Assembly (NCBI GenBank): GCA_051530055.1
Contig: CM121341.1
Location: forward strand, 11,842,001 to 11,906,000
Length of the DNA stretch: 64,000 nt
Reading direction: 5' to 3'
Source: Neoechinorhynchus agilis
Taxonomy: Eukaryota; Acanthocephala
Shown: piece after piece, positions 23,464 to 35,499 of the stretch
Position numbering within the stretch: the stretch's first letter is position 1
Layout: each line of letters begins with the position of its first letter
Notes under the pieces: model-generated
Databases searched by the model: none
What the model saw: only the letters and a program-made list of their open reading frames with translations
What the model was told of the DNA's origin: nothing
Program-made: the position numbers and the translations under genes

Positions 23464-26400
23464 ATTATTCTTGCATTAAAGATTATTACCAATTCGAACA
23501 TTGAACAATCCTAACTACCGTTCAAAACTTTTAACTCGTTTTTCGAATTAGTGGTGGAATTTCCAAGAAGCCTAAGGACGAGATAGAAAATTATCATTAA
23601 TAGTAGAATCGTCCGGATACGATTTTAGATCTTTAAATCTGCATCTTATTCTGATTTCTCTAACAAAGAAAAAGTGTGAAGAAAAGTATTTTTTTCAGAA
23701 ATATACAGACAAAAGAACGCACAGTTGAACCGTTTGAACTTAACAAACTTTACGCTTTCCTTAAAACGACTATCGATTATTTTCTAAATTGTCCATTATT
23801 ACACATCTTTACTAAAAGTTCAGTAATTCCGGTTTGAAGATCTTCATTGGAATTCCAATTCTAACCGTTGTTCAAAATTCAATTTGAATCATTTTTAACC
23901 TTCTATCGAACAGAATCGCACTTTTGTATTTAGACATCTCTTGTCCATAAAAACAGTATCATTGAACATAAATTTTTACTGATCGATTTAGAACTATTCA
24001 ACTTGTAAGGTCTCAGTATTGACCAATAGAAACTATTATTTTGTAGGTATGTAATCTTCTAATCGATTTTCTTAAAAATCTTATTGCATCATAATTGAAA
24101 TGAGTTTTCAAACTTAATCTACAGAGGTGCTTGGAGATGTGAAGTTTGTGTTAAAGTTGCGAGGTGATCGTTTGTGTATTGTAAGGTGATCAAGATTTCG
24201 TGATTCTTAACTGGTTGGAATTGTAAAACCGCAACTTCTACAACAAAATATTTTAGATTAACACATAGTAGATATTCGTAGATTAAATATTTTGTCGACC
24301 ATTTAGTTATTTCTTTGAATTCTTCGGTTCAAATATATTGATTTGTATGGCTGTATGTTCTATCCCATAATCAAGTATGCGGACAGCTTTTATGTATATC
24401 CCAGTATATCAGGTGTCCTTGCCTCATTTCCGGTCATCTGAGCTGATAATCGGGCTAGCAGGATTCCGATTCCAGATAATGAGGAAGTTTTACTGGATGA
24501 AAGAAAAGTCTCTAAATGTACTCAAAAAAAGTCAAAGAGAGCAATAAATAGTCAATTAGCACTTGACCTTCGCATTGGACTCAATCATTGATGCAATCAA
24601 AGGAATTGATTCAATTTTTTGAAAACGCACTTCCATAGTCACTATAGAGACAACGTTTCAATTAGCTTCTGCATATTAAATAATTTTTTACGACGTAAGT
24701 TTGCAAAGAACCCCCAGGCGTTAGTTGCACAAGGAGTACGATTCCGGAAAGGTTACGCAACCGGCAATTGTTGAATTTTGTACCGCGATCACGCCATAAA
24801 GCAGGAAATCAATAAAGAGTGTAGGAGTAGAAGAAAAGCGTTTCCAAACGGAGATGAAATTGGCCACTCATCCATGAAATTCATCAACGGGCTTTAAATA
24901 AAAGAAATCCGACGACTTCAAAAAAGGATTTTGAAGACGTGTTTAAACCATCTTAGCTTTTAAAGGTAAGCATTAGAAGTAGAAGCAATATACATGTTTC
25001 CTTTTGATTTGGGCACTGATATAAAGTGACTTAGGACGCTTCGAAGGACGGTCTTTTTCTCTTAAAGTGAGTCATTTGCGATACAAGGGAATAACTTACG
25101 CTCACTGTTTTTTACAGAGGTGCAAGCTCTCACTTGTAGTCTAGACTTTTGAGTCGATGTTGAAGAGCTTTACGAATAGTCCATTTACACGCTCTTTGGA
25201 ACTTGAATTTTACTCATAAAAGATGGTCACTAAGAGACGATTACCAGTTCTGTTTGCTTCGGTTTGATGGAGGTCTAAAAAGTCATTAGTAGAGAAAAGG
25301 ATATTTGCCACGCTTAGACTTATGTGTGAACATTTTTAAATTGAATTCGAGACAAAAATGTGAAAATCTGATTAATTATGCAGTATTCTGGAGGCTTTAC
25401 ATTTTGATCCGCTTCAAACACTTCCCCCTTACCCTATTTTTGAAAGGTGTACAAGAAACAATTTATAACATTTGACGAACAAATCCTGATCATCAGATCT
25501 AATCTGAAATTAACGAGCAGAAGATACCAAGGTGAGATGGACTTGTAGGAGAATAGTGATACATATTTTGGTTTTTGGTTCATCATATGACGCAAGATCC
25601 TACTTCGCTGGCTTGAAACATTGACAAGAATGACAACGAAGGTCAAGCTCTCATTTCGGTTCCCTGTGCGTGTTTTTTTCGATTCCCTGAGACAAAGCGC
25701 TAATTGTTTATTAAAGAATTGTTCTTTAAGCGACAGTTCCTTGTATTAAGACCGCAAATAACATTCTCGAGTAGACGACAGTCGTGTCCAATCTCATGTG
25801 GTCTGAATTCCCCGCTGATATATTTTCGTACAGTCTCACGGCTCGATATCATCCCAGTTGGTTCTAAAATTGACAGCACCTGTGACCCATTAAGGCCTTA
25901 ATCGTCGCTGAATCTCATTCATGCCTTCTTCTACTCGTCGCTTTTAAAATACAAGAATCCCATGAGCGCAACTTTGGAAGGAAAAAAGAGAGGATGTCAA
26001 GCGCAGCGAAATCGTGACCCCGTTTTAACGCCACTCTTCTTTCTCCAATAAGCTGGCTTGTTCTGATGTAACATCCGAATTCTAAAGAAGTACACTTCTG
26101 GGAGAGGGCGGTCTTACCGTTTCTCGCTGTCTTTACATGCATATTTGCTGCTACAAATAGTAGAGCAAGAACTATTTAAGGACCACATATCGACACTTTG
26201 ACTAGGTTCCATGTTGGAAATATACCTTGGACGAGTCCTCTTTACGAAGTGTCTGCCTTTATGGTTTTTTATCGCCGTCTAAGGAACCGAGGAAAATCGA
26301 GCTCTCCTGCTGAGTGCCTATTGTCACACAACACAGTTCATCTATCAGGCGCCATAGCGAATAAAATCTTGATCTTACAGACGTCTACTAGGCGGACTTC

Positions 26401-26536
26401 AAGCATCGACTATTTGCCTTTTTGTACGGTCTTTCACACTCTCATTCTACATTGATGTATAAAAGAGGTCTGCGACTTGACGATCATCGATCCCAGCACA
26501 AGCATTACTGGCCCTCAACACTTTCTTGTTTTAGAT
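23464..26536. other. 3-kb spacer upstream of NOS1AP
   Basis: No supported gene. Several 60-85-codon frames on both strands have no motif. The spacer ends in CTTGTTTTAG two bases before the NOS1AP start. Confidence 0.4.
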
Positions 26537-28723
26537 ATGCGTCTTTTTGGCTCGTTGGCGTGTCGAATCCGCGATCAAGCCTCAAAAATAACTGATTACT
26601 GTTCACAGAAAATTCAGGAACCTTTCAGGAACCAATTTGCTGGTAATTCTGGAAATATATATGACGCAAAGGTATTTGGCCGAACTAAAAATTACATAAG
26701 ATCCAAATGAATTTTCTTCTTTAGTATATTGGATCTCTGAAAGTTGCGAAACCCAAAACCAAATGTGAGATTGTTTGTGCCATGCGAACCGTTAGGGTAT
26801 TTACAAATGAAAACATCAAATGCTTACTTTCTCTAAAAATCCGTTTCAGAATGAATTTAAGCTTAAAAAGCAGAAAAAACACAAAGTGAAACTCAAGGTG
26901 TCTCTCCAAGGAATAGAAATTCTTTTAAATTCAATTAAAACTAATCAATGTTCATGCAAACACGATCTCGTTTTAATGCATCATCCCATTTACAGGTATT
27001 CGTCGACTACTCATTTCCAAATTACCCCGTTCCTGTTACTTCTAAGAATATTCTATGTCTCGCATGACAGTCAAAATCGTGAAATATTCAGTTATATAGC
27101 GAAGGAGTCCAGCTCGGAAGTGTTTAAATGTAATGTATTCAAGGCCTCAGGAACGGTTTGTTTTCTTGTTAATTGTCTTTAGCTCTCTGCAGAAAATGTA
27201 TACAGGAACAGGCTTCCAGTATTGTTCAAGCCATCGGGCAAGCGTTCGACGTCTGTCACAGTCTCTGTCGGTACAGTAAATTAATGATTCTCAGTCTTAC
27301 AAGTGACGCTTGAAATTTCTAATGACTTAAATTCACTTGAGACCCTCAATTGGCATATATATTATCACATAATTTTAATTGTCATTTCCGTCGGAGGCTC
27401 ATTAATGTTAGATCCGGTCTACTAGAGTTCCTCCGAGAATTTGAATTAGGTCTAACGGAGACGTGATAGGTAATAAAATTAGGAGATTGGAGTGTGATTA
27501 GGTCAAGCAGAAACTTATGGTAAATACTTAGTGAACAGTTGGCTCCTCTAAAATGATTTATGTAGTCTGAGAATTTGGGAAATCCTTCGAACTTAACCCT
27601 CGAGAGCGAAAATTCTACGGGTTGATAGCGTTGCCCTCCGGATAAAACACATATTTTACTTAAAGGAAGCTTCATCATTCATTGTTAGTTCTCATCTTAG
27701 AAACATACAAATAATGACTTATGAGACTTCCTCTTTCGAAATATATCAATAAAATATGTTTTGTCCGGGTCAAGGGGTGTTATGATCAATACAACTGCAA
27801 TTCTAAGAAGTGATGCCCGAAAAGAATTTTAGGCGTTTCAATATGTCGGCCACCGAAGATAATACCATTTTTAACCTGACACTTCGACGGATATCCAGAG
27901 GGTATTAAGTGATTTTACGCGCTTCCCTGACCCAAGTCGGCTGCCCAACTTCAACACTTAAGAAAAATGTAACCGACTAACCACACACAAACGATAAAAT
28001 AGTACTTACTTTTGTTTAAGCTTAATAATAGAATTCTAAAGATAACTTCAATTGCCTCCAAAACAAAATATATAGCTTCTTTTCACTCTAAGGCACAGTG
28101 AGATTCATTGAAAGTAAGCCAATTCAATACCTTCAGGGATCATCAGACTCCGGATCTGCCCTATGTTCCACTAGGACATCAGGATTTTTTGAAATGGACG
28201 ACGTAAGAGTGTATAAGGAATGTGCTTAACCCCCACAAAAAGCCGATGATCGTAGGTATCAGGAAGTTCCAAGAGCGAACTGTGTACGGATACGCGTCTA
28301 AAATCAATACAGCAACAATTATCAGATCTGATGGAATCACACGGCAGTCAAGAACATGACCTTGAAGCGATAAAATCACGACTAAAAAGCCTAGAATACA
28401 AACTATCGCTCGAATCATCGGCTCGGACGTATTTACAGGCCTATAACCAAAATCTATCTGAACAGAATCGTGAACTGACGATACATTTGCAATCGCTAGT
28501 AAACAATATGAGGATTGATGATGGAGATGATAAATTGGTGAGCCACAAATCTCTTATAGGGTCGGGATGTGTATTACTGCCAAAGTCTTGTCAAAATGTT
28601 CAAGTGAAAGACTGCAGTTTTGAGAGCTTAACTAACAAGAAATCGTGTGGAAAGAGAGCAATGGAAAGTGGTGAAAAAGATTTTATTGGACTGAAACGAT
28701 CAAATCATTTGGTTCAATTATGA
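26537..28723 (+). CDS. NOS1AP: NOS1AP/CAPON-like PTB-domain adaptor
   Basis: Exons with agreeing phases: 26537-26671, 26725-26796, 26850-26995, 27047-27155 and 27206-27270, separated by introns of 50-53 nt. Together they encode a PTB domain: YIGSLKVAKPKTKCEIV, NEFKLKKQKKHKVKL, IFYVSHDSQNREIFSYIA, FKCNVFKAS, then the closing helix SSIVQAIGQAFDVCHSL. Human NOS1AP matches segment by segment and with equal spacing. The last exon (28313-28723) has a coiled coil (LKSLEYKLSLESSARTYLQA... about residues 15-60 of the exon) that aligns without gaps to the C-terminal coiled coil of NOS1AP. A possible Ser-rich exon is 28137-28202. At least one exon between 27271 and 28136 is missing, because the phases do not close. 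In the family the adaptor links nNOS, Scribble/Vangl and Dexras1 at synapses and junctions. The N-terminal 45 residues are unlike human. Confidence 0.85.
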
Positions 28724-29260
28724 ATGTGTGCGCGTGTGAGAGCTTTGAATAACAAAAGAATGATTGAGTGAGTACAAAAGTCCACTTGTACTACACAAAT
28801 TGAAAACAATGGAAAACGGTAAGTGAAAACATTTGTAACGCTAGTGATTCTCTTTTAAGCGGTAAATAGGTTTCTATAGAATTCAAACCACTATGTTATT
28901 TGCATCGTTGGAAATAAGTTAGCAAATATTGCGAAAAGTTAGAAAACTATCTTTTAGCCAATTAACACAAGCATAGAAACTAAATTTAACGGTTTATTCA
29001 GGAACTTGTTGAGCCGGTCTCTTATCAGTCCACATTTCTACAATATGACTAGACCATCTTTGCCTTAAAGGTAGTTTCTTTGTCTCCTCTCGCCGATTCA
29101 TGAACCCATCCTTCAATGCCGTCCAATTATGGCAAGTTATTTGTGTTTTAAATAAGGATAAATGTTTTATTAAAATCGATTTTAATCACTATTTAGATTA
29201 GGAAAATTAACGTTGAGCAATACAGGATGTTTACGGCTAGCGTGAACGCTCTTTTCACCA
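28724..29260. other. NOS1AP 3' flank and spacer
   Basis: No gene recognised between the NOS1AP stop and the Penelope-like sequence. Confidence 0.35.
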
Positions 29261-29940
29261 ATGCCTAACTGGATAAAACGGTTAATTTATCGGCTGATTT
29301 ACTATCTAAGAATACGTTTGGACCTTGGAACGTGGCAGTCCCTAATCCAATGGTGTACGAGTATGATGGCCTTTGAATTTGAGGGTGCTTTCTACGATCA
29401 AAAAGATGGCGTACACTTGGGATCGCCATTAGCTCGACCTTAGCTGACATCTACATGCGAGATTGGGAGTCAACTTTCTTGGAGTGTAAGTCGGTGGTGG
29501 CGGTAAGCGTCAAACAGGCAAGATCAGCACATATAGTGGACCTTTAATAACGAAAATTACAATGGTGAGGTCTCGTTCTTGGACGTTCTTGTCAGGCGTT
29601 CTGCACAAGGTAAAGTGAGCACTTCACTTTATACCTACCATGGGGACCACCACACTGGCCCAATCATCAACCGATGAGGCATAAAAATCGGTGCGGTGAC
29701 TTTGCATTTCAGAAGAGCCTTCCTGATCCCATCCACTCGAGTTGAAAATGAGGGGATATCTCCAATGGATTATAGACCGCGGAATCCTGCAGAGCCTGCG
29801 TTTCGAAAGAGTGCATTTCATCAATCATGAGACTAATTATATGATTTACTCTATTGTAAGTAAGAAGGCTGGAATTCGTCTCCACAATATTAAAGGAATC
29901 GCCCAAGAGGAAGGGTAAAATTGAGCCGACTCATTTGGTT
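29261..29940 (+). mobile_element. Penelope-like element, reverse transcriptase part
   Basis: The plus strand reads FEFEGAFYDQKDGVHLGSPL followed by LADIYMRDWE, the Penelope-type RT pattern (F-x-G-x-x-Y-x-Q-x-x-G-x-x-M/L-G-S-P-L, then the Ala-Asp/Asn and Met-x-x-W/F-E segment). GEVSFLDVLVRR comes further on, equivalent to the FLDVLV motif of Penelope elements. It is an old copy with several breaks, not functional. The matching endonuclease part is found at 35.5-36.1 kb on the same strand, on the far side of a minus-strand LINE block, so the two are probably halves of one element. Confidence 0.75.
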
Positions 29941-29965
29941 TAAAAATGCACTGTGCGTGTCATCA

Positions 29966-32900
29966 ATAATAATAAATATATATCACAAACACACACGTGA
30001 TAGCGTTCAACTTATCAATTATGGAGACTTAGTTGTTAATTTTTAGAGTTGTAGCCAGTAATTCATCCTTTTTACCAATTCCATCTTCTCTTTTTGTCTA
30101 ACGAATGACGCGTTTTGTAGCAGGACCTCAGCGAATATGGGCCGCTGTTCGGGTGGACGACCGCGACTAAAAAAGGTTAGGGCAGATATTGCCCATGTTT
30201 TCCAGATAAAATATTGTTTTTTATAGCTCAGTTGCAGCCTCAACGCTCTTGTACAGTAACGTTTGGCAGTTTTTAAAATTCTTTTAAAATGTTTCATGTC
30301 TAAATTTTCATTCAATTTTGCGTTGAAATTGTAACCTAAAATTTTATTTTTATTAAAATGTAAATTACCAACGTTGTTGGTTCGATCTAAAATACGTAAA
30401 AATTGATTTTTAATTATTAAATTAAGTTTCTTATTTACATAATTGATGCCAGTTACAGCCATAATATTGGTTTTGTTAGGGTTCAGCCCGATGCCCATAT
30501 GTGCTGCATTCCTATTGATAAAAGCTAACAATTCCTTCAGTAATATAGGTAATTCCCAGGGGTTATTGGTAAATAAAACTGCACTTATATCGTCAGCGTA
30601 TATAAAAATGGTAACACCGTCCGTATAAAAATTGGCTATAAATTGCATAGCTATTAGAAATAAAATGGGGGATAGAATGGAGCACTGCGGTAACCCTTTT
30701 TTAGGATAGAAGATTTTATGATCCTCGTCGTCCTGGAAGTAAAAGGGTTTGGTGGCTAGAATATCTCTGATACGAACTACAATGTCCTGTGGGAAGTTTA
30801 GAAGGACCATGTAGTGCATTAAAAATTGCAGATCAATGTTGTCATATACTGCGGTGCAATCGAATGAAATGAGGCAGCGATACCTAAAATTTTGACATAT
30901 GGAGTCATAGATAGTTCTCGTTGCAGAAGTTACGGATCTCCCTTGGTAAAAACCATGACAGTTTTGGTTGATAATATCCTTTTCAATGCAGAATTCCATC
31001 AAACGGGTGGCAATAGCTTTTTCATAAAGGGATACTAGGGCGTTTTGAATGGAAATTGGTCTGAGATCTGAAGAGGAATTGACCGCCTTCTTTTTCGCTT
31101 TTACGAGAATTCTCCGTGCCAGATTAATACCCAAGAAACGATTAAAGGTCGGATTGAAAGTTCTACGTATCTTAGGCATTTACTAGGTGCACAGGCATTA
31201 TTCTATGACATCTTTATCATACTTCTTCAGGCTTTTAAAATATCATCCATATGTAAGCCTCCTTTATTTAATGATCGCATCATTTGTAGGTAAAACATTT
31301 GGTGCTCCAAAAGAGAGTTTGTCAATAATATCGTCTAAAACCACCTTATACGATGAAGACCTGATCCATCTTAAAGCTTTGATTTTCCATTTTATAAATT
31401 TCGAGTTCTTCAAGACCCGCCAAAAGGATTTTGTAGAAGAGGAAAGATTCTTCATTATTTTACGGTGCTGGTTCAAATGCAAATTATAATTGTATGCCCA
31501 GTATTTATTTGACCAAAGTTTTTGCATAGGAGCATCCTGATGTGTATTAGGTTTTATAATTTGGGATGTACAGTATTTAAGATACTTGAAAAATGATTGG
31601 GGATAGATAGAAATTTGTTTTAGAAATTAAAAAGTGAAGAATTCCAGTCCTGGCGATTCAGAAATTTGTAAAGAGAACATTTAATGGCGAAATTGAAAAA
31701 AGCTACATTCAAAGGCGAGCAAAGAAATCTACGACTTAATGACTTGTCATTAGATATGTACCAGGTTATCAGATCATGAAAGCATGCTTCCGATAAAGCG
31801 CACTTTTTACAACTGTAATGCTTTCCTGACGGTTGGACGGGGTATAGCATCCATCCAACCAAGAGTGAACATTACTCGGTAGCCTGTGAAATGTGTTAAG
31901 AAAACATGAGAGCCCTCTCTATTGGCTATAGCTTTCGTCCATTTACCTGAAGGGTCGTTAAAGTCACCAAATAAAATGATGTTGCCCAGACTTAGAAGGT
32001 TACTAATGATATCCTCCGTATCTTTCTTATGAATAAACTTAGGACGTACGTAAATGTTGCCAAGCAGCATAAATTCCTTTCCGTTGGCATGAATTTTAAA
32101 GATTGCAAAAGATAGATTTTCACTAATGTAATTTTGGATCAGCGACGCTTAAAGATGTTTTTTAAAGATTGTTAAGAGACCACTAGAATGTGCATTTAAG
32201 GGGAATGTCGGGAAGACATCGTAATTTAGTAAAAACTTGCGGTATAACATAAAAACCTACTGCAGCCTTTTTGGCCTCTTGAATACAGATAATATCTTCG
32301 GTAATGTAATTAAAAATAAAGCAGTGTAAGTTAAACGGCGTTGGCGAGGACGCACTCATTGTCATTCTACAACATCCACCACAACGTCAGAGTCGCTAGT
32401 GATGAGTTTGTTGTTTCCTATATTGGTCGAGCGGCGTGAATTTTTACCGCCCGCTTTAGTAGCTTTCGTTGGTAGTCTTTTACCCCTGTATGGATTGGTT
32501 GTAACAGGCGGGTTACTACTGACCTTATTCAAATCTCACGTTGTTCGGTTATCGTTAAGCGGTGCCGAATTTATAACGGCGTCCGGAATCGTGATCGCTA
32601 GTAAATTTTGTATTTGTTGAGCGAATTGATTCTGTAGATTATTGAAAAGTAAAGATATACGATGAGTGGCATCATGTAGGACTTTATCGAAAATCTTTTG
32701 GCATAACTCCTCTTCATTACATACGGGTTGGGATGGAAGGCCGGCGTCAATCGTAGCCGTAATTTTTCTCGTCTGATGGGAGATTGCTGAAGGGGTGGTC
32801 CTTAAAATGTTCGGATTTCTTTTCATTTCTGAGTATTTTTTCCATGCATCCACGTAGGCTTTAAGACATGGACATCCTTTGTAATAGCTTCGGTGAGATC

Positions 32901-32990
32901 CACCACAATTGACACATTTGCTCGTCTTATTGGTGCAAGAAGACATATGGTGATCCTCAGCACAGAAGCAACATTTTTGGGTTCTATTGG
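29966..32990 (-). mobile_element. LINE (L1w family, copy B): ORF1 tail, endonuclease, reverse transcriptase, TTA-repeat tail
   Basis: Minus strand, from 5' to 3': a gag-like ORF1 end with zinc knuckles (CFCAEDHHMSSC, then CVNCGGSHRSYYKGC) at 32990-32536; an APE-type endonuclease in pieces (IICIQEAKK near 32.3 kb, GNIILFGDFNDPSGKW near 31.98 kb); a linker at 31.86-31.26 kb; and a 378-codon reverse transcriptase frame at 31179-30043. That frame has DLRPISI, ISFDCTAVYDNI, GLPQCSILSPILFL and IFIYADDISAVL (YADD). After the stop the sequence ends in TTATTATTA near 29966, a typical LINE tail. ORF1 is 5'-truncated at an abrupt junction at 32990. The endonuclease reading is broken, while the RT frame is still whole over its C-terminal two thirds. 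Confidence 0.85.
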
Positions 32991-35490
32991 GAGCGAGAGA
33001 TTATTAGTGAAAGTATAAACTAAAATATCAAGCTTCTTATAAGCAGGGTCGAAATCTAACCCAAAAAATCCTTGAAATAATCCCGGATGTTCTTCTTACC
33101 CACTCAAGATTTAGATTTGATTAAAAATTTCGTCTAACCAAATAGATCCCATATTGTACGTATATAAAAAAAAGTCTTCTTTTGATTCAAAGAGAAACAA
33201 GAGAACCCAAAACTTAATCGACTCCCGACCATCGATTGCCTTAGCCATAAAAAGTTGTCTGCCATACAGGGAGAGTACTTTTGGTTTCTCTATTTTCGAC
33301 CCGATACTTCTCGTGACCGGTGTTAAAATCGAGTCACTAGCTGTGGCCACAAATTCATTTAAATCCTTGAGCTGATCAAAAGCGCCAAAAGTGAAAGCAA
33401 AATTTATGGCAGCGTTAAAGATGTTGATGTTAAGTGTACTAAATTTAAATTTACGGCACAAAAGAATATTTCGTCCAAATTCCCACACTAAGATATCGTG
33501 TCTAGCAATACGGAAAATTGATGATTGAGAACCAGTTTGGGTTTAACGAATGAGTTACTTCGAGCAAGACACAAGTCTGGAAGGGGACAATAAGGTCACG
33601 GGTATTATCCGAACGTAAAATGGCCTTTATCCATTTGTGAGAAGGGCCGTTGAAATCTCCGAAGCAAAAGTCAATTCCGGATGCTAAAACATTTTTTATA
33701 AGATCTTTATTATGAGTGAGGTGTATTTTCCTAGGTTTAATATAGAAATTACCTAAGAGCAATTTCCTCCAATAGAAACGTATTGAAAATAAAGCGTAAG
33801 ATAAATCTGGGGAAGCAAACTCGGAAATTAGGGTTGGTTGGAAGCAAGTTTTAAAAATGGATAATAAGCATTGAGAGTAGTTTAAAAGGGGTTTTGTACA
33901 AAATAAAGAATATTCACTAGATAAAATATTAAAACTATTCGGAAGGTTGTTAAGAGAGTACAGCGACTTAGTTTCTTGGATAAAAGTAATATCACTTCTC
34001 TGTGCTTCAGACAAAAGGCCAGGAATACCCAGAAGTCCGCCTGCGTTCCACTGCGCAATTCTCAATTCCATTGAGACCTACCCTTGATGAGATTTTGGAC
34101 CCCGTCAGCACAAACCTGGGTTTATTCGCTTATGATGTTGCTCACGAGCTCCTCGGTCTCTCGTACATATCCACATCGTCTACACCTTTGCTACTTGAAA
34201 CCAGTGCTCGGCTGCGTTTGCAGGGTGCTGGAGCTACCCCGGTCGCGATCTGAATATCTTTGAATTTTGTCGTGAGAGTTTCGATGAGACCGTTTAAGTG
34301 GGTAGACAGTCTTCTCTCAAGACCCTGAATGGCCGCGGTGATTCGTAGATCGACCATGTCGAGGATTTTAGCGGAGAAATCAGGCAACTTCTTTTCCAAG
34401 GTGTCAATCTTTGGATGTACCCAGTTGTTGCATTGGGTATGTTTTTATGGTTGCAATGGTTGTTGCAGACCCTCTTATGGATTTGTCCTTTGTCGTATTC
34501 CAACTCTTCTGGGCAACTCGAGTGTCGGATGAATTATTTACCTTGGATCCAAGCAGTCTCGCCCACACAACATATTCCTTAAATGCTTTACAATTCTTCG
34601 AGAACGCACAATGTCCATCTCGATCGCTGTTTGAGCAGTGGCTTTTCTTTTTCTCACATTTGGTACTGTGGTGGTCTTGGCCACAAAAAGCGCATAGCGT
34701 GACCTTGGACGGGCACCTCTGCTCCCAATGTCCCCAACATTGACACCCACTGCACCGAGGAAAGTAATAGTCGTCGTAACGCGAAATCTCGTTTGAAGTA
34801 AATTTAACCTCCATGGATTGGAAGAAGGATCGCTCAGTGCATAGTGCGTCCCTCCGTTCGACCGCAGCTTTTACAATAGCTTTGGGAATAAAATTTCCCG
34901 TTCTTGATGACTTGAGCAAAAAGAGCAATTTGACTCCGAATTTTTCCTCGAACGCTATCTTATCTGCGTCATCAATATCTGGAGAGAGCCCAGAAACGAT
35001 AAAGGTTGATTCATAACTTGTGTTCGAAATCGTCACACCTGCAAGGTTGCAGTTTTTCTTGATGAAAGCCAGATAAGCCTTCATAAAATCCGCTGCTATA
35101 AACCTGATTTTCAATATTCCTCCGAAATAGCTGATAGATGAAATGCGATGGATATCATTCTTAAAGGATTTGAACCGCTGCGCCAGATAACGTCAGTGTA
35201 GCTCTTCTATGGGTTGTATTGGATTTGCTTCGATTCTTATCGTATTGGGCCATCTTTTAGAAGGCACCTCCACGAAATGCTTACTATTTTGATCGCTGAG
35301 AAGTTGACTCCGAATGTCCGGAGGCACGGGAATTCTCAGAACATTGGGTAGCCGTTCGCCACCCTCCACCGCAACAGCTTGTTGCGTACACATATCGGTT
35401 TCCAACGGCCAGGTATACCCTGAGGGACGAACCATTGGAGAAGCCACGGACCCAGCAAGTATAAAATCAATGCTGCAGTAAACATCTTCA
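32991..35490 (-). mobile_element. LINE (L1w family, copy A): ORF1, endonuclease, internal deletion
   Basis: Minus strand: ORF1 from about 35490 (the 236-codon main frame is 35114-34404) with an RRM-like part and zinc knuckles CSGCQCWGHWEQRC and LCAFCGQDHHSTKC. Then comes an endonuclease of 190 codons at 34071-33502 (start MELRIAQWNAGG, QET, then CFGDFNGPSHKW), and a linker at 33488-33140. The linker jumps at 33139 straight into the C-terminal RT piece (33139-32991), so the RT body is missing. Domain order (CCHC ORF1, APE endonuclease, YADD RT in copy B) fits the Jockey/I group of LINEs. Dead: the polymerase is gone and ORF1 is in more than one frame. Confidence 0.82.
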
Positions 35491-35499
35491 AGCGAGCCA

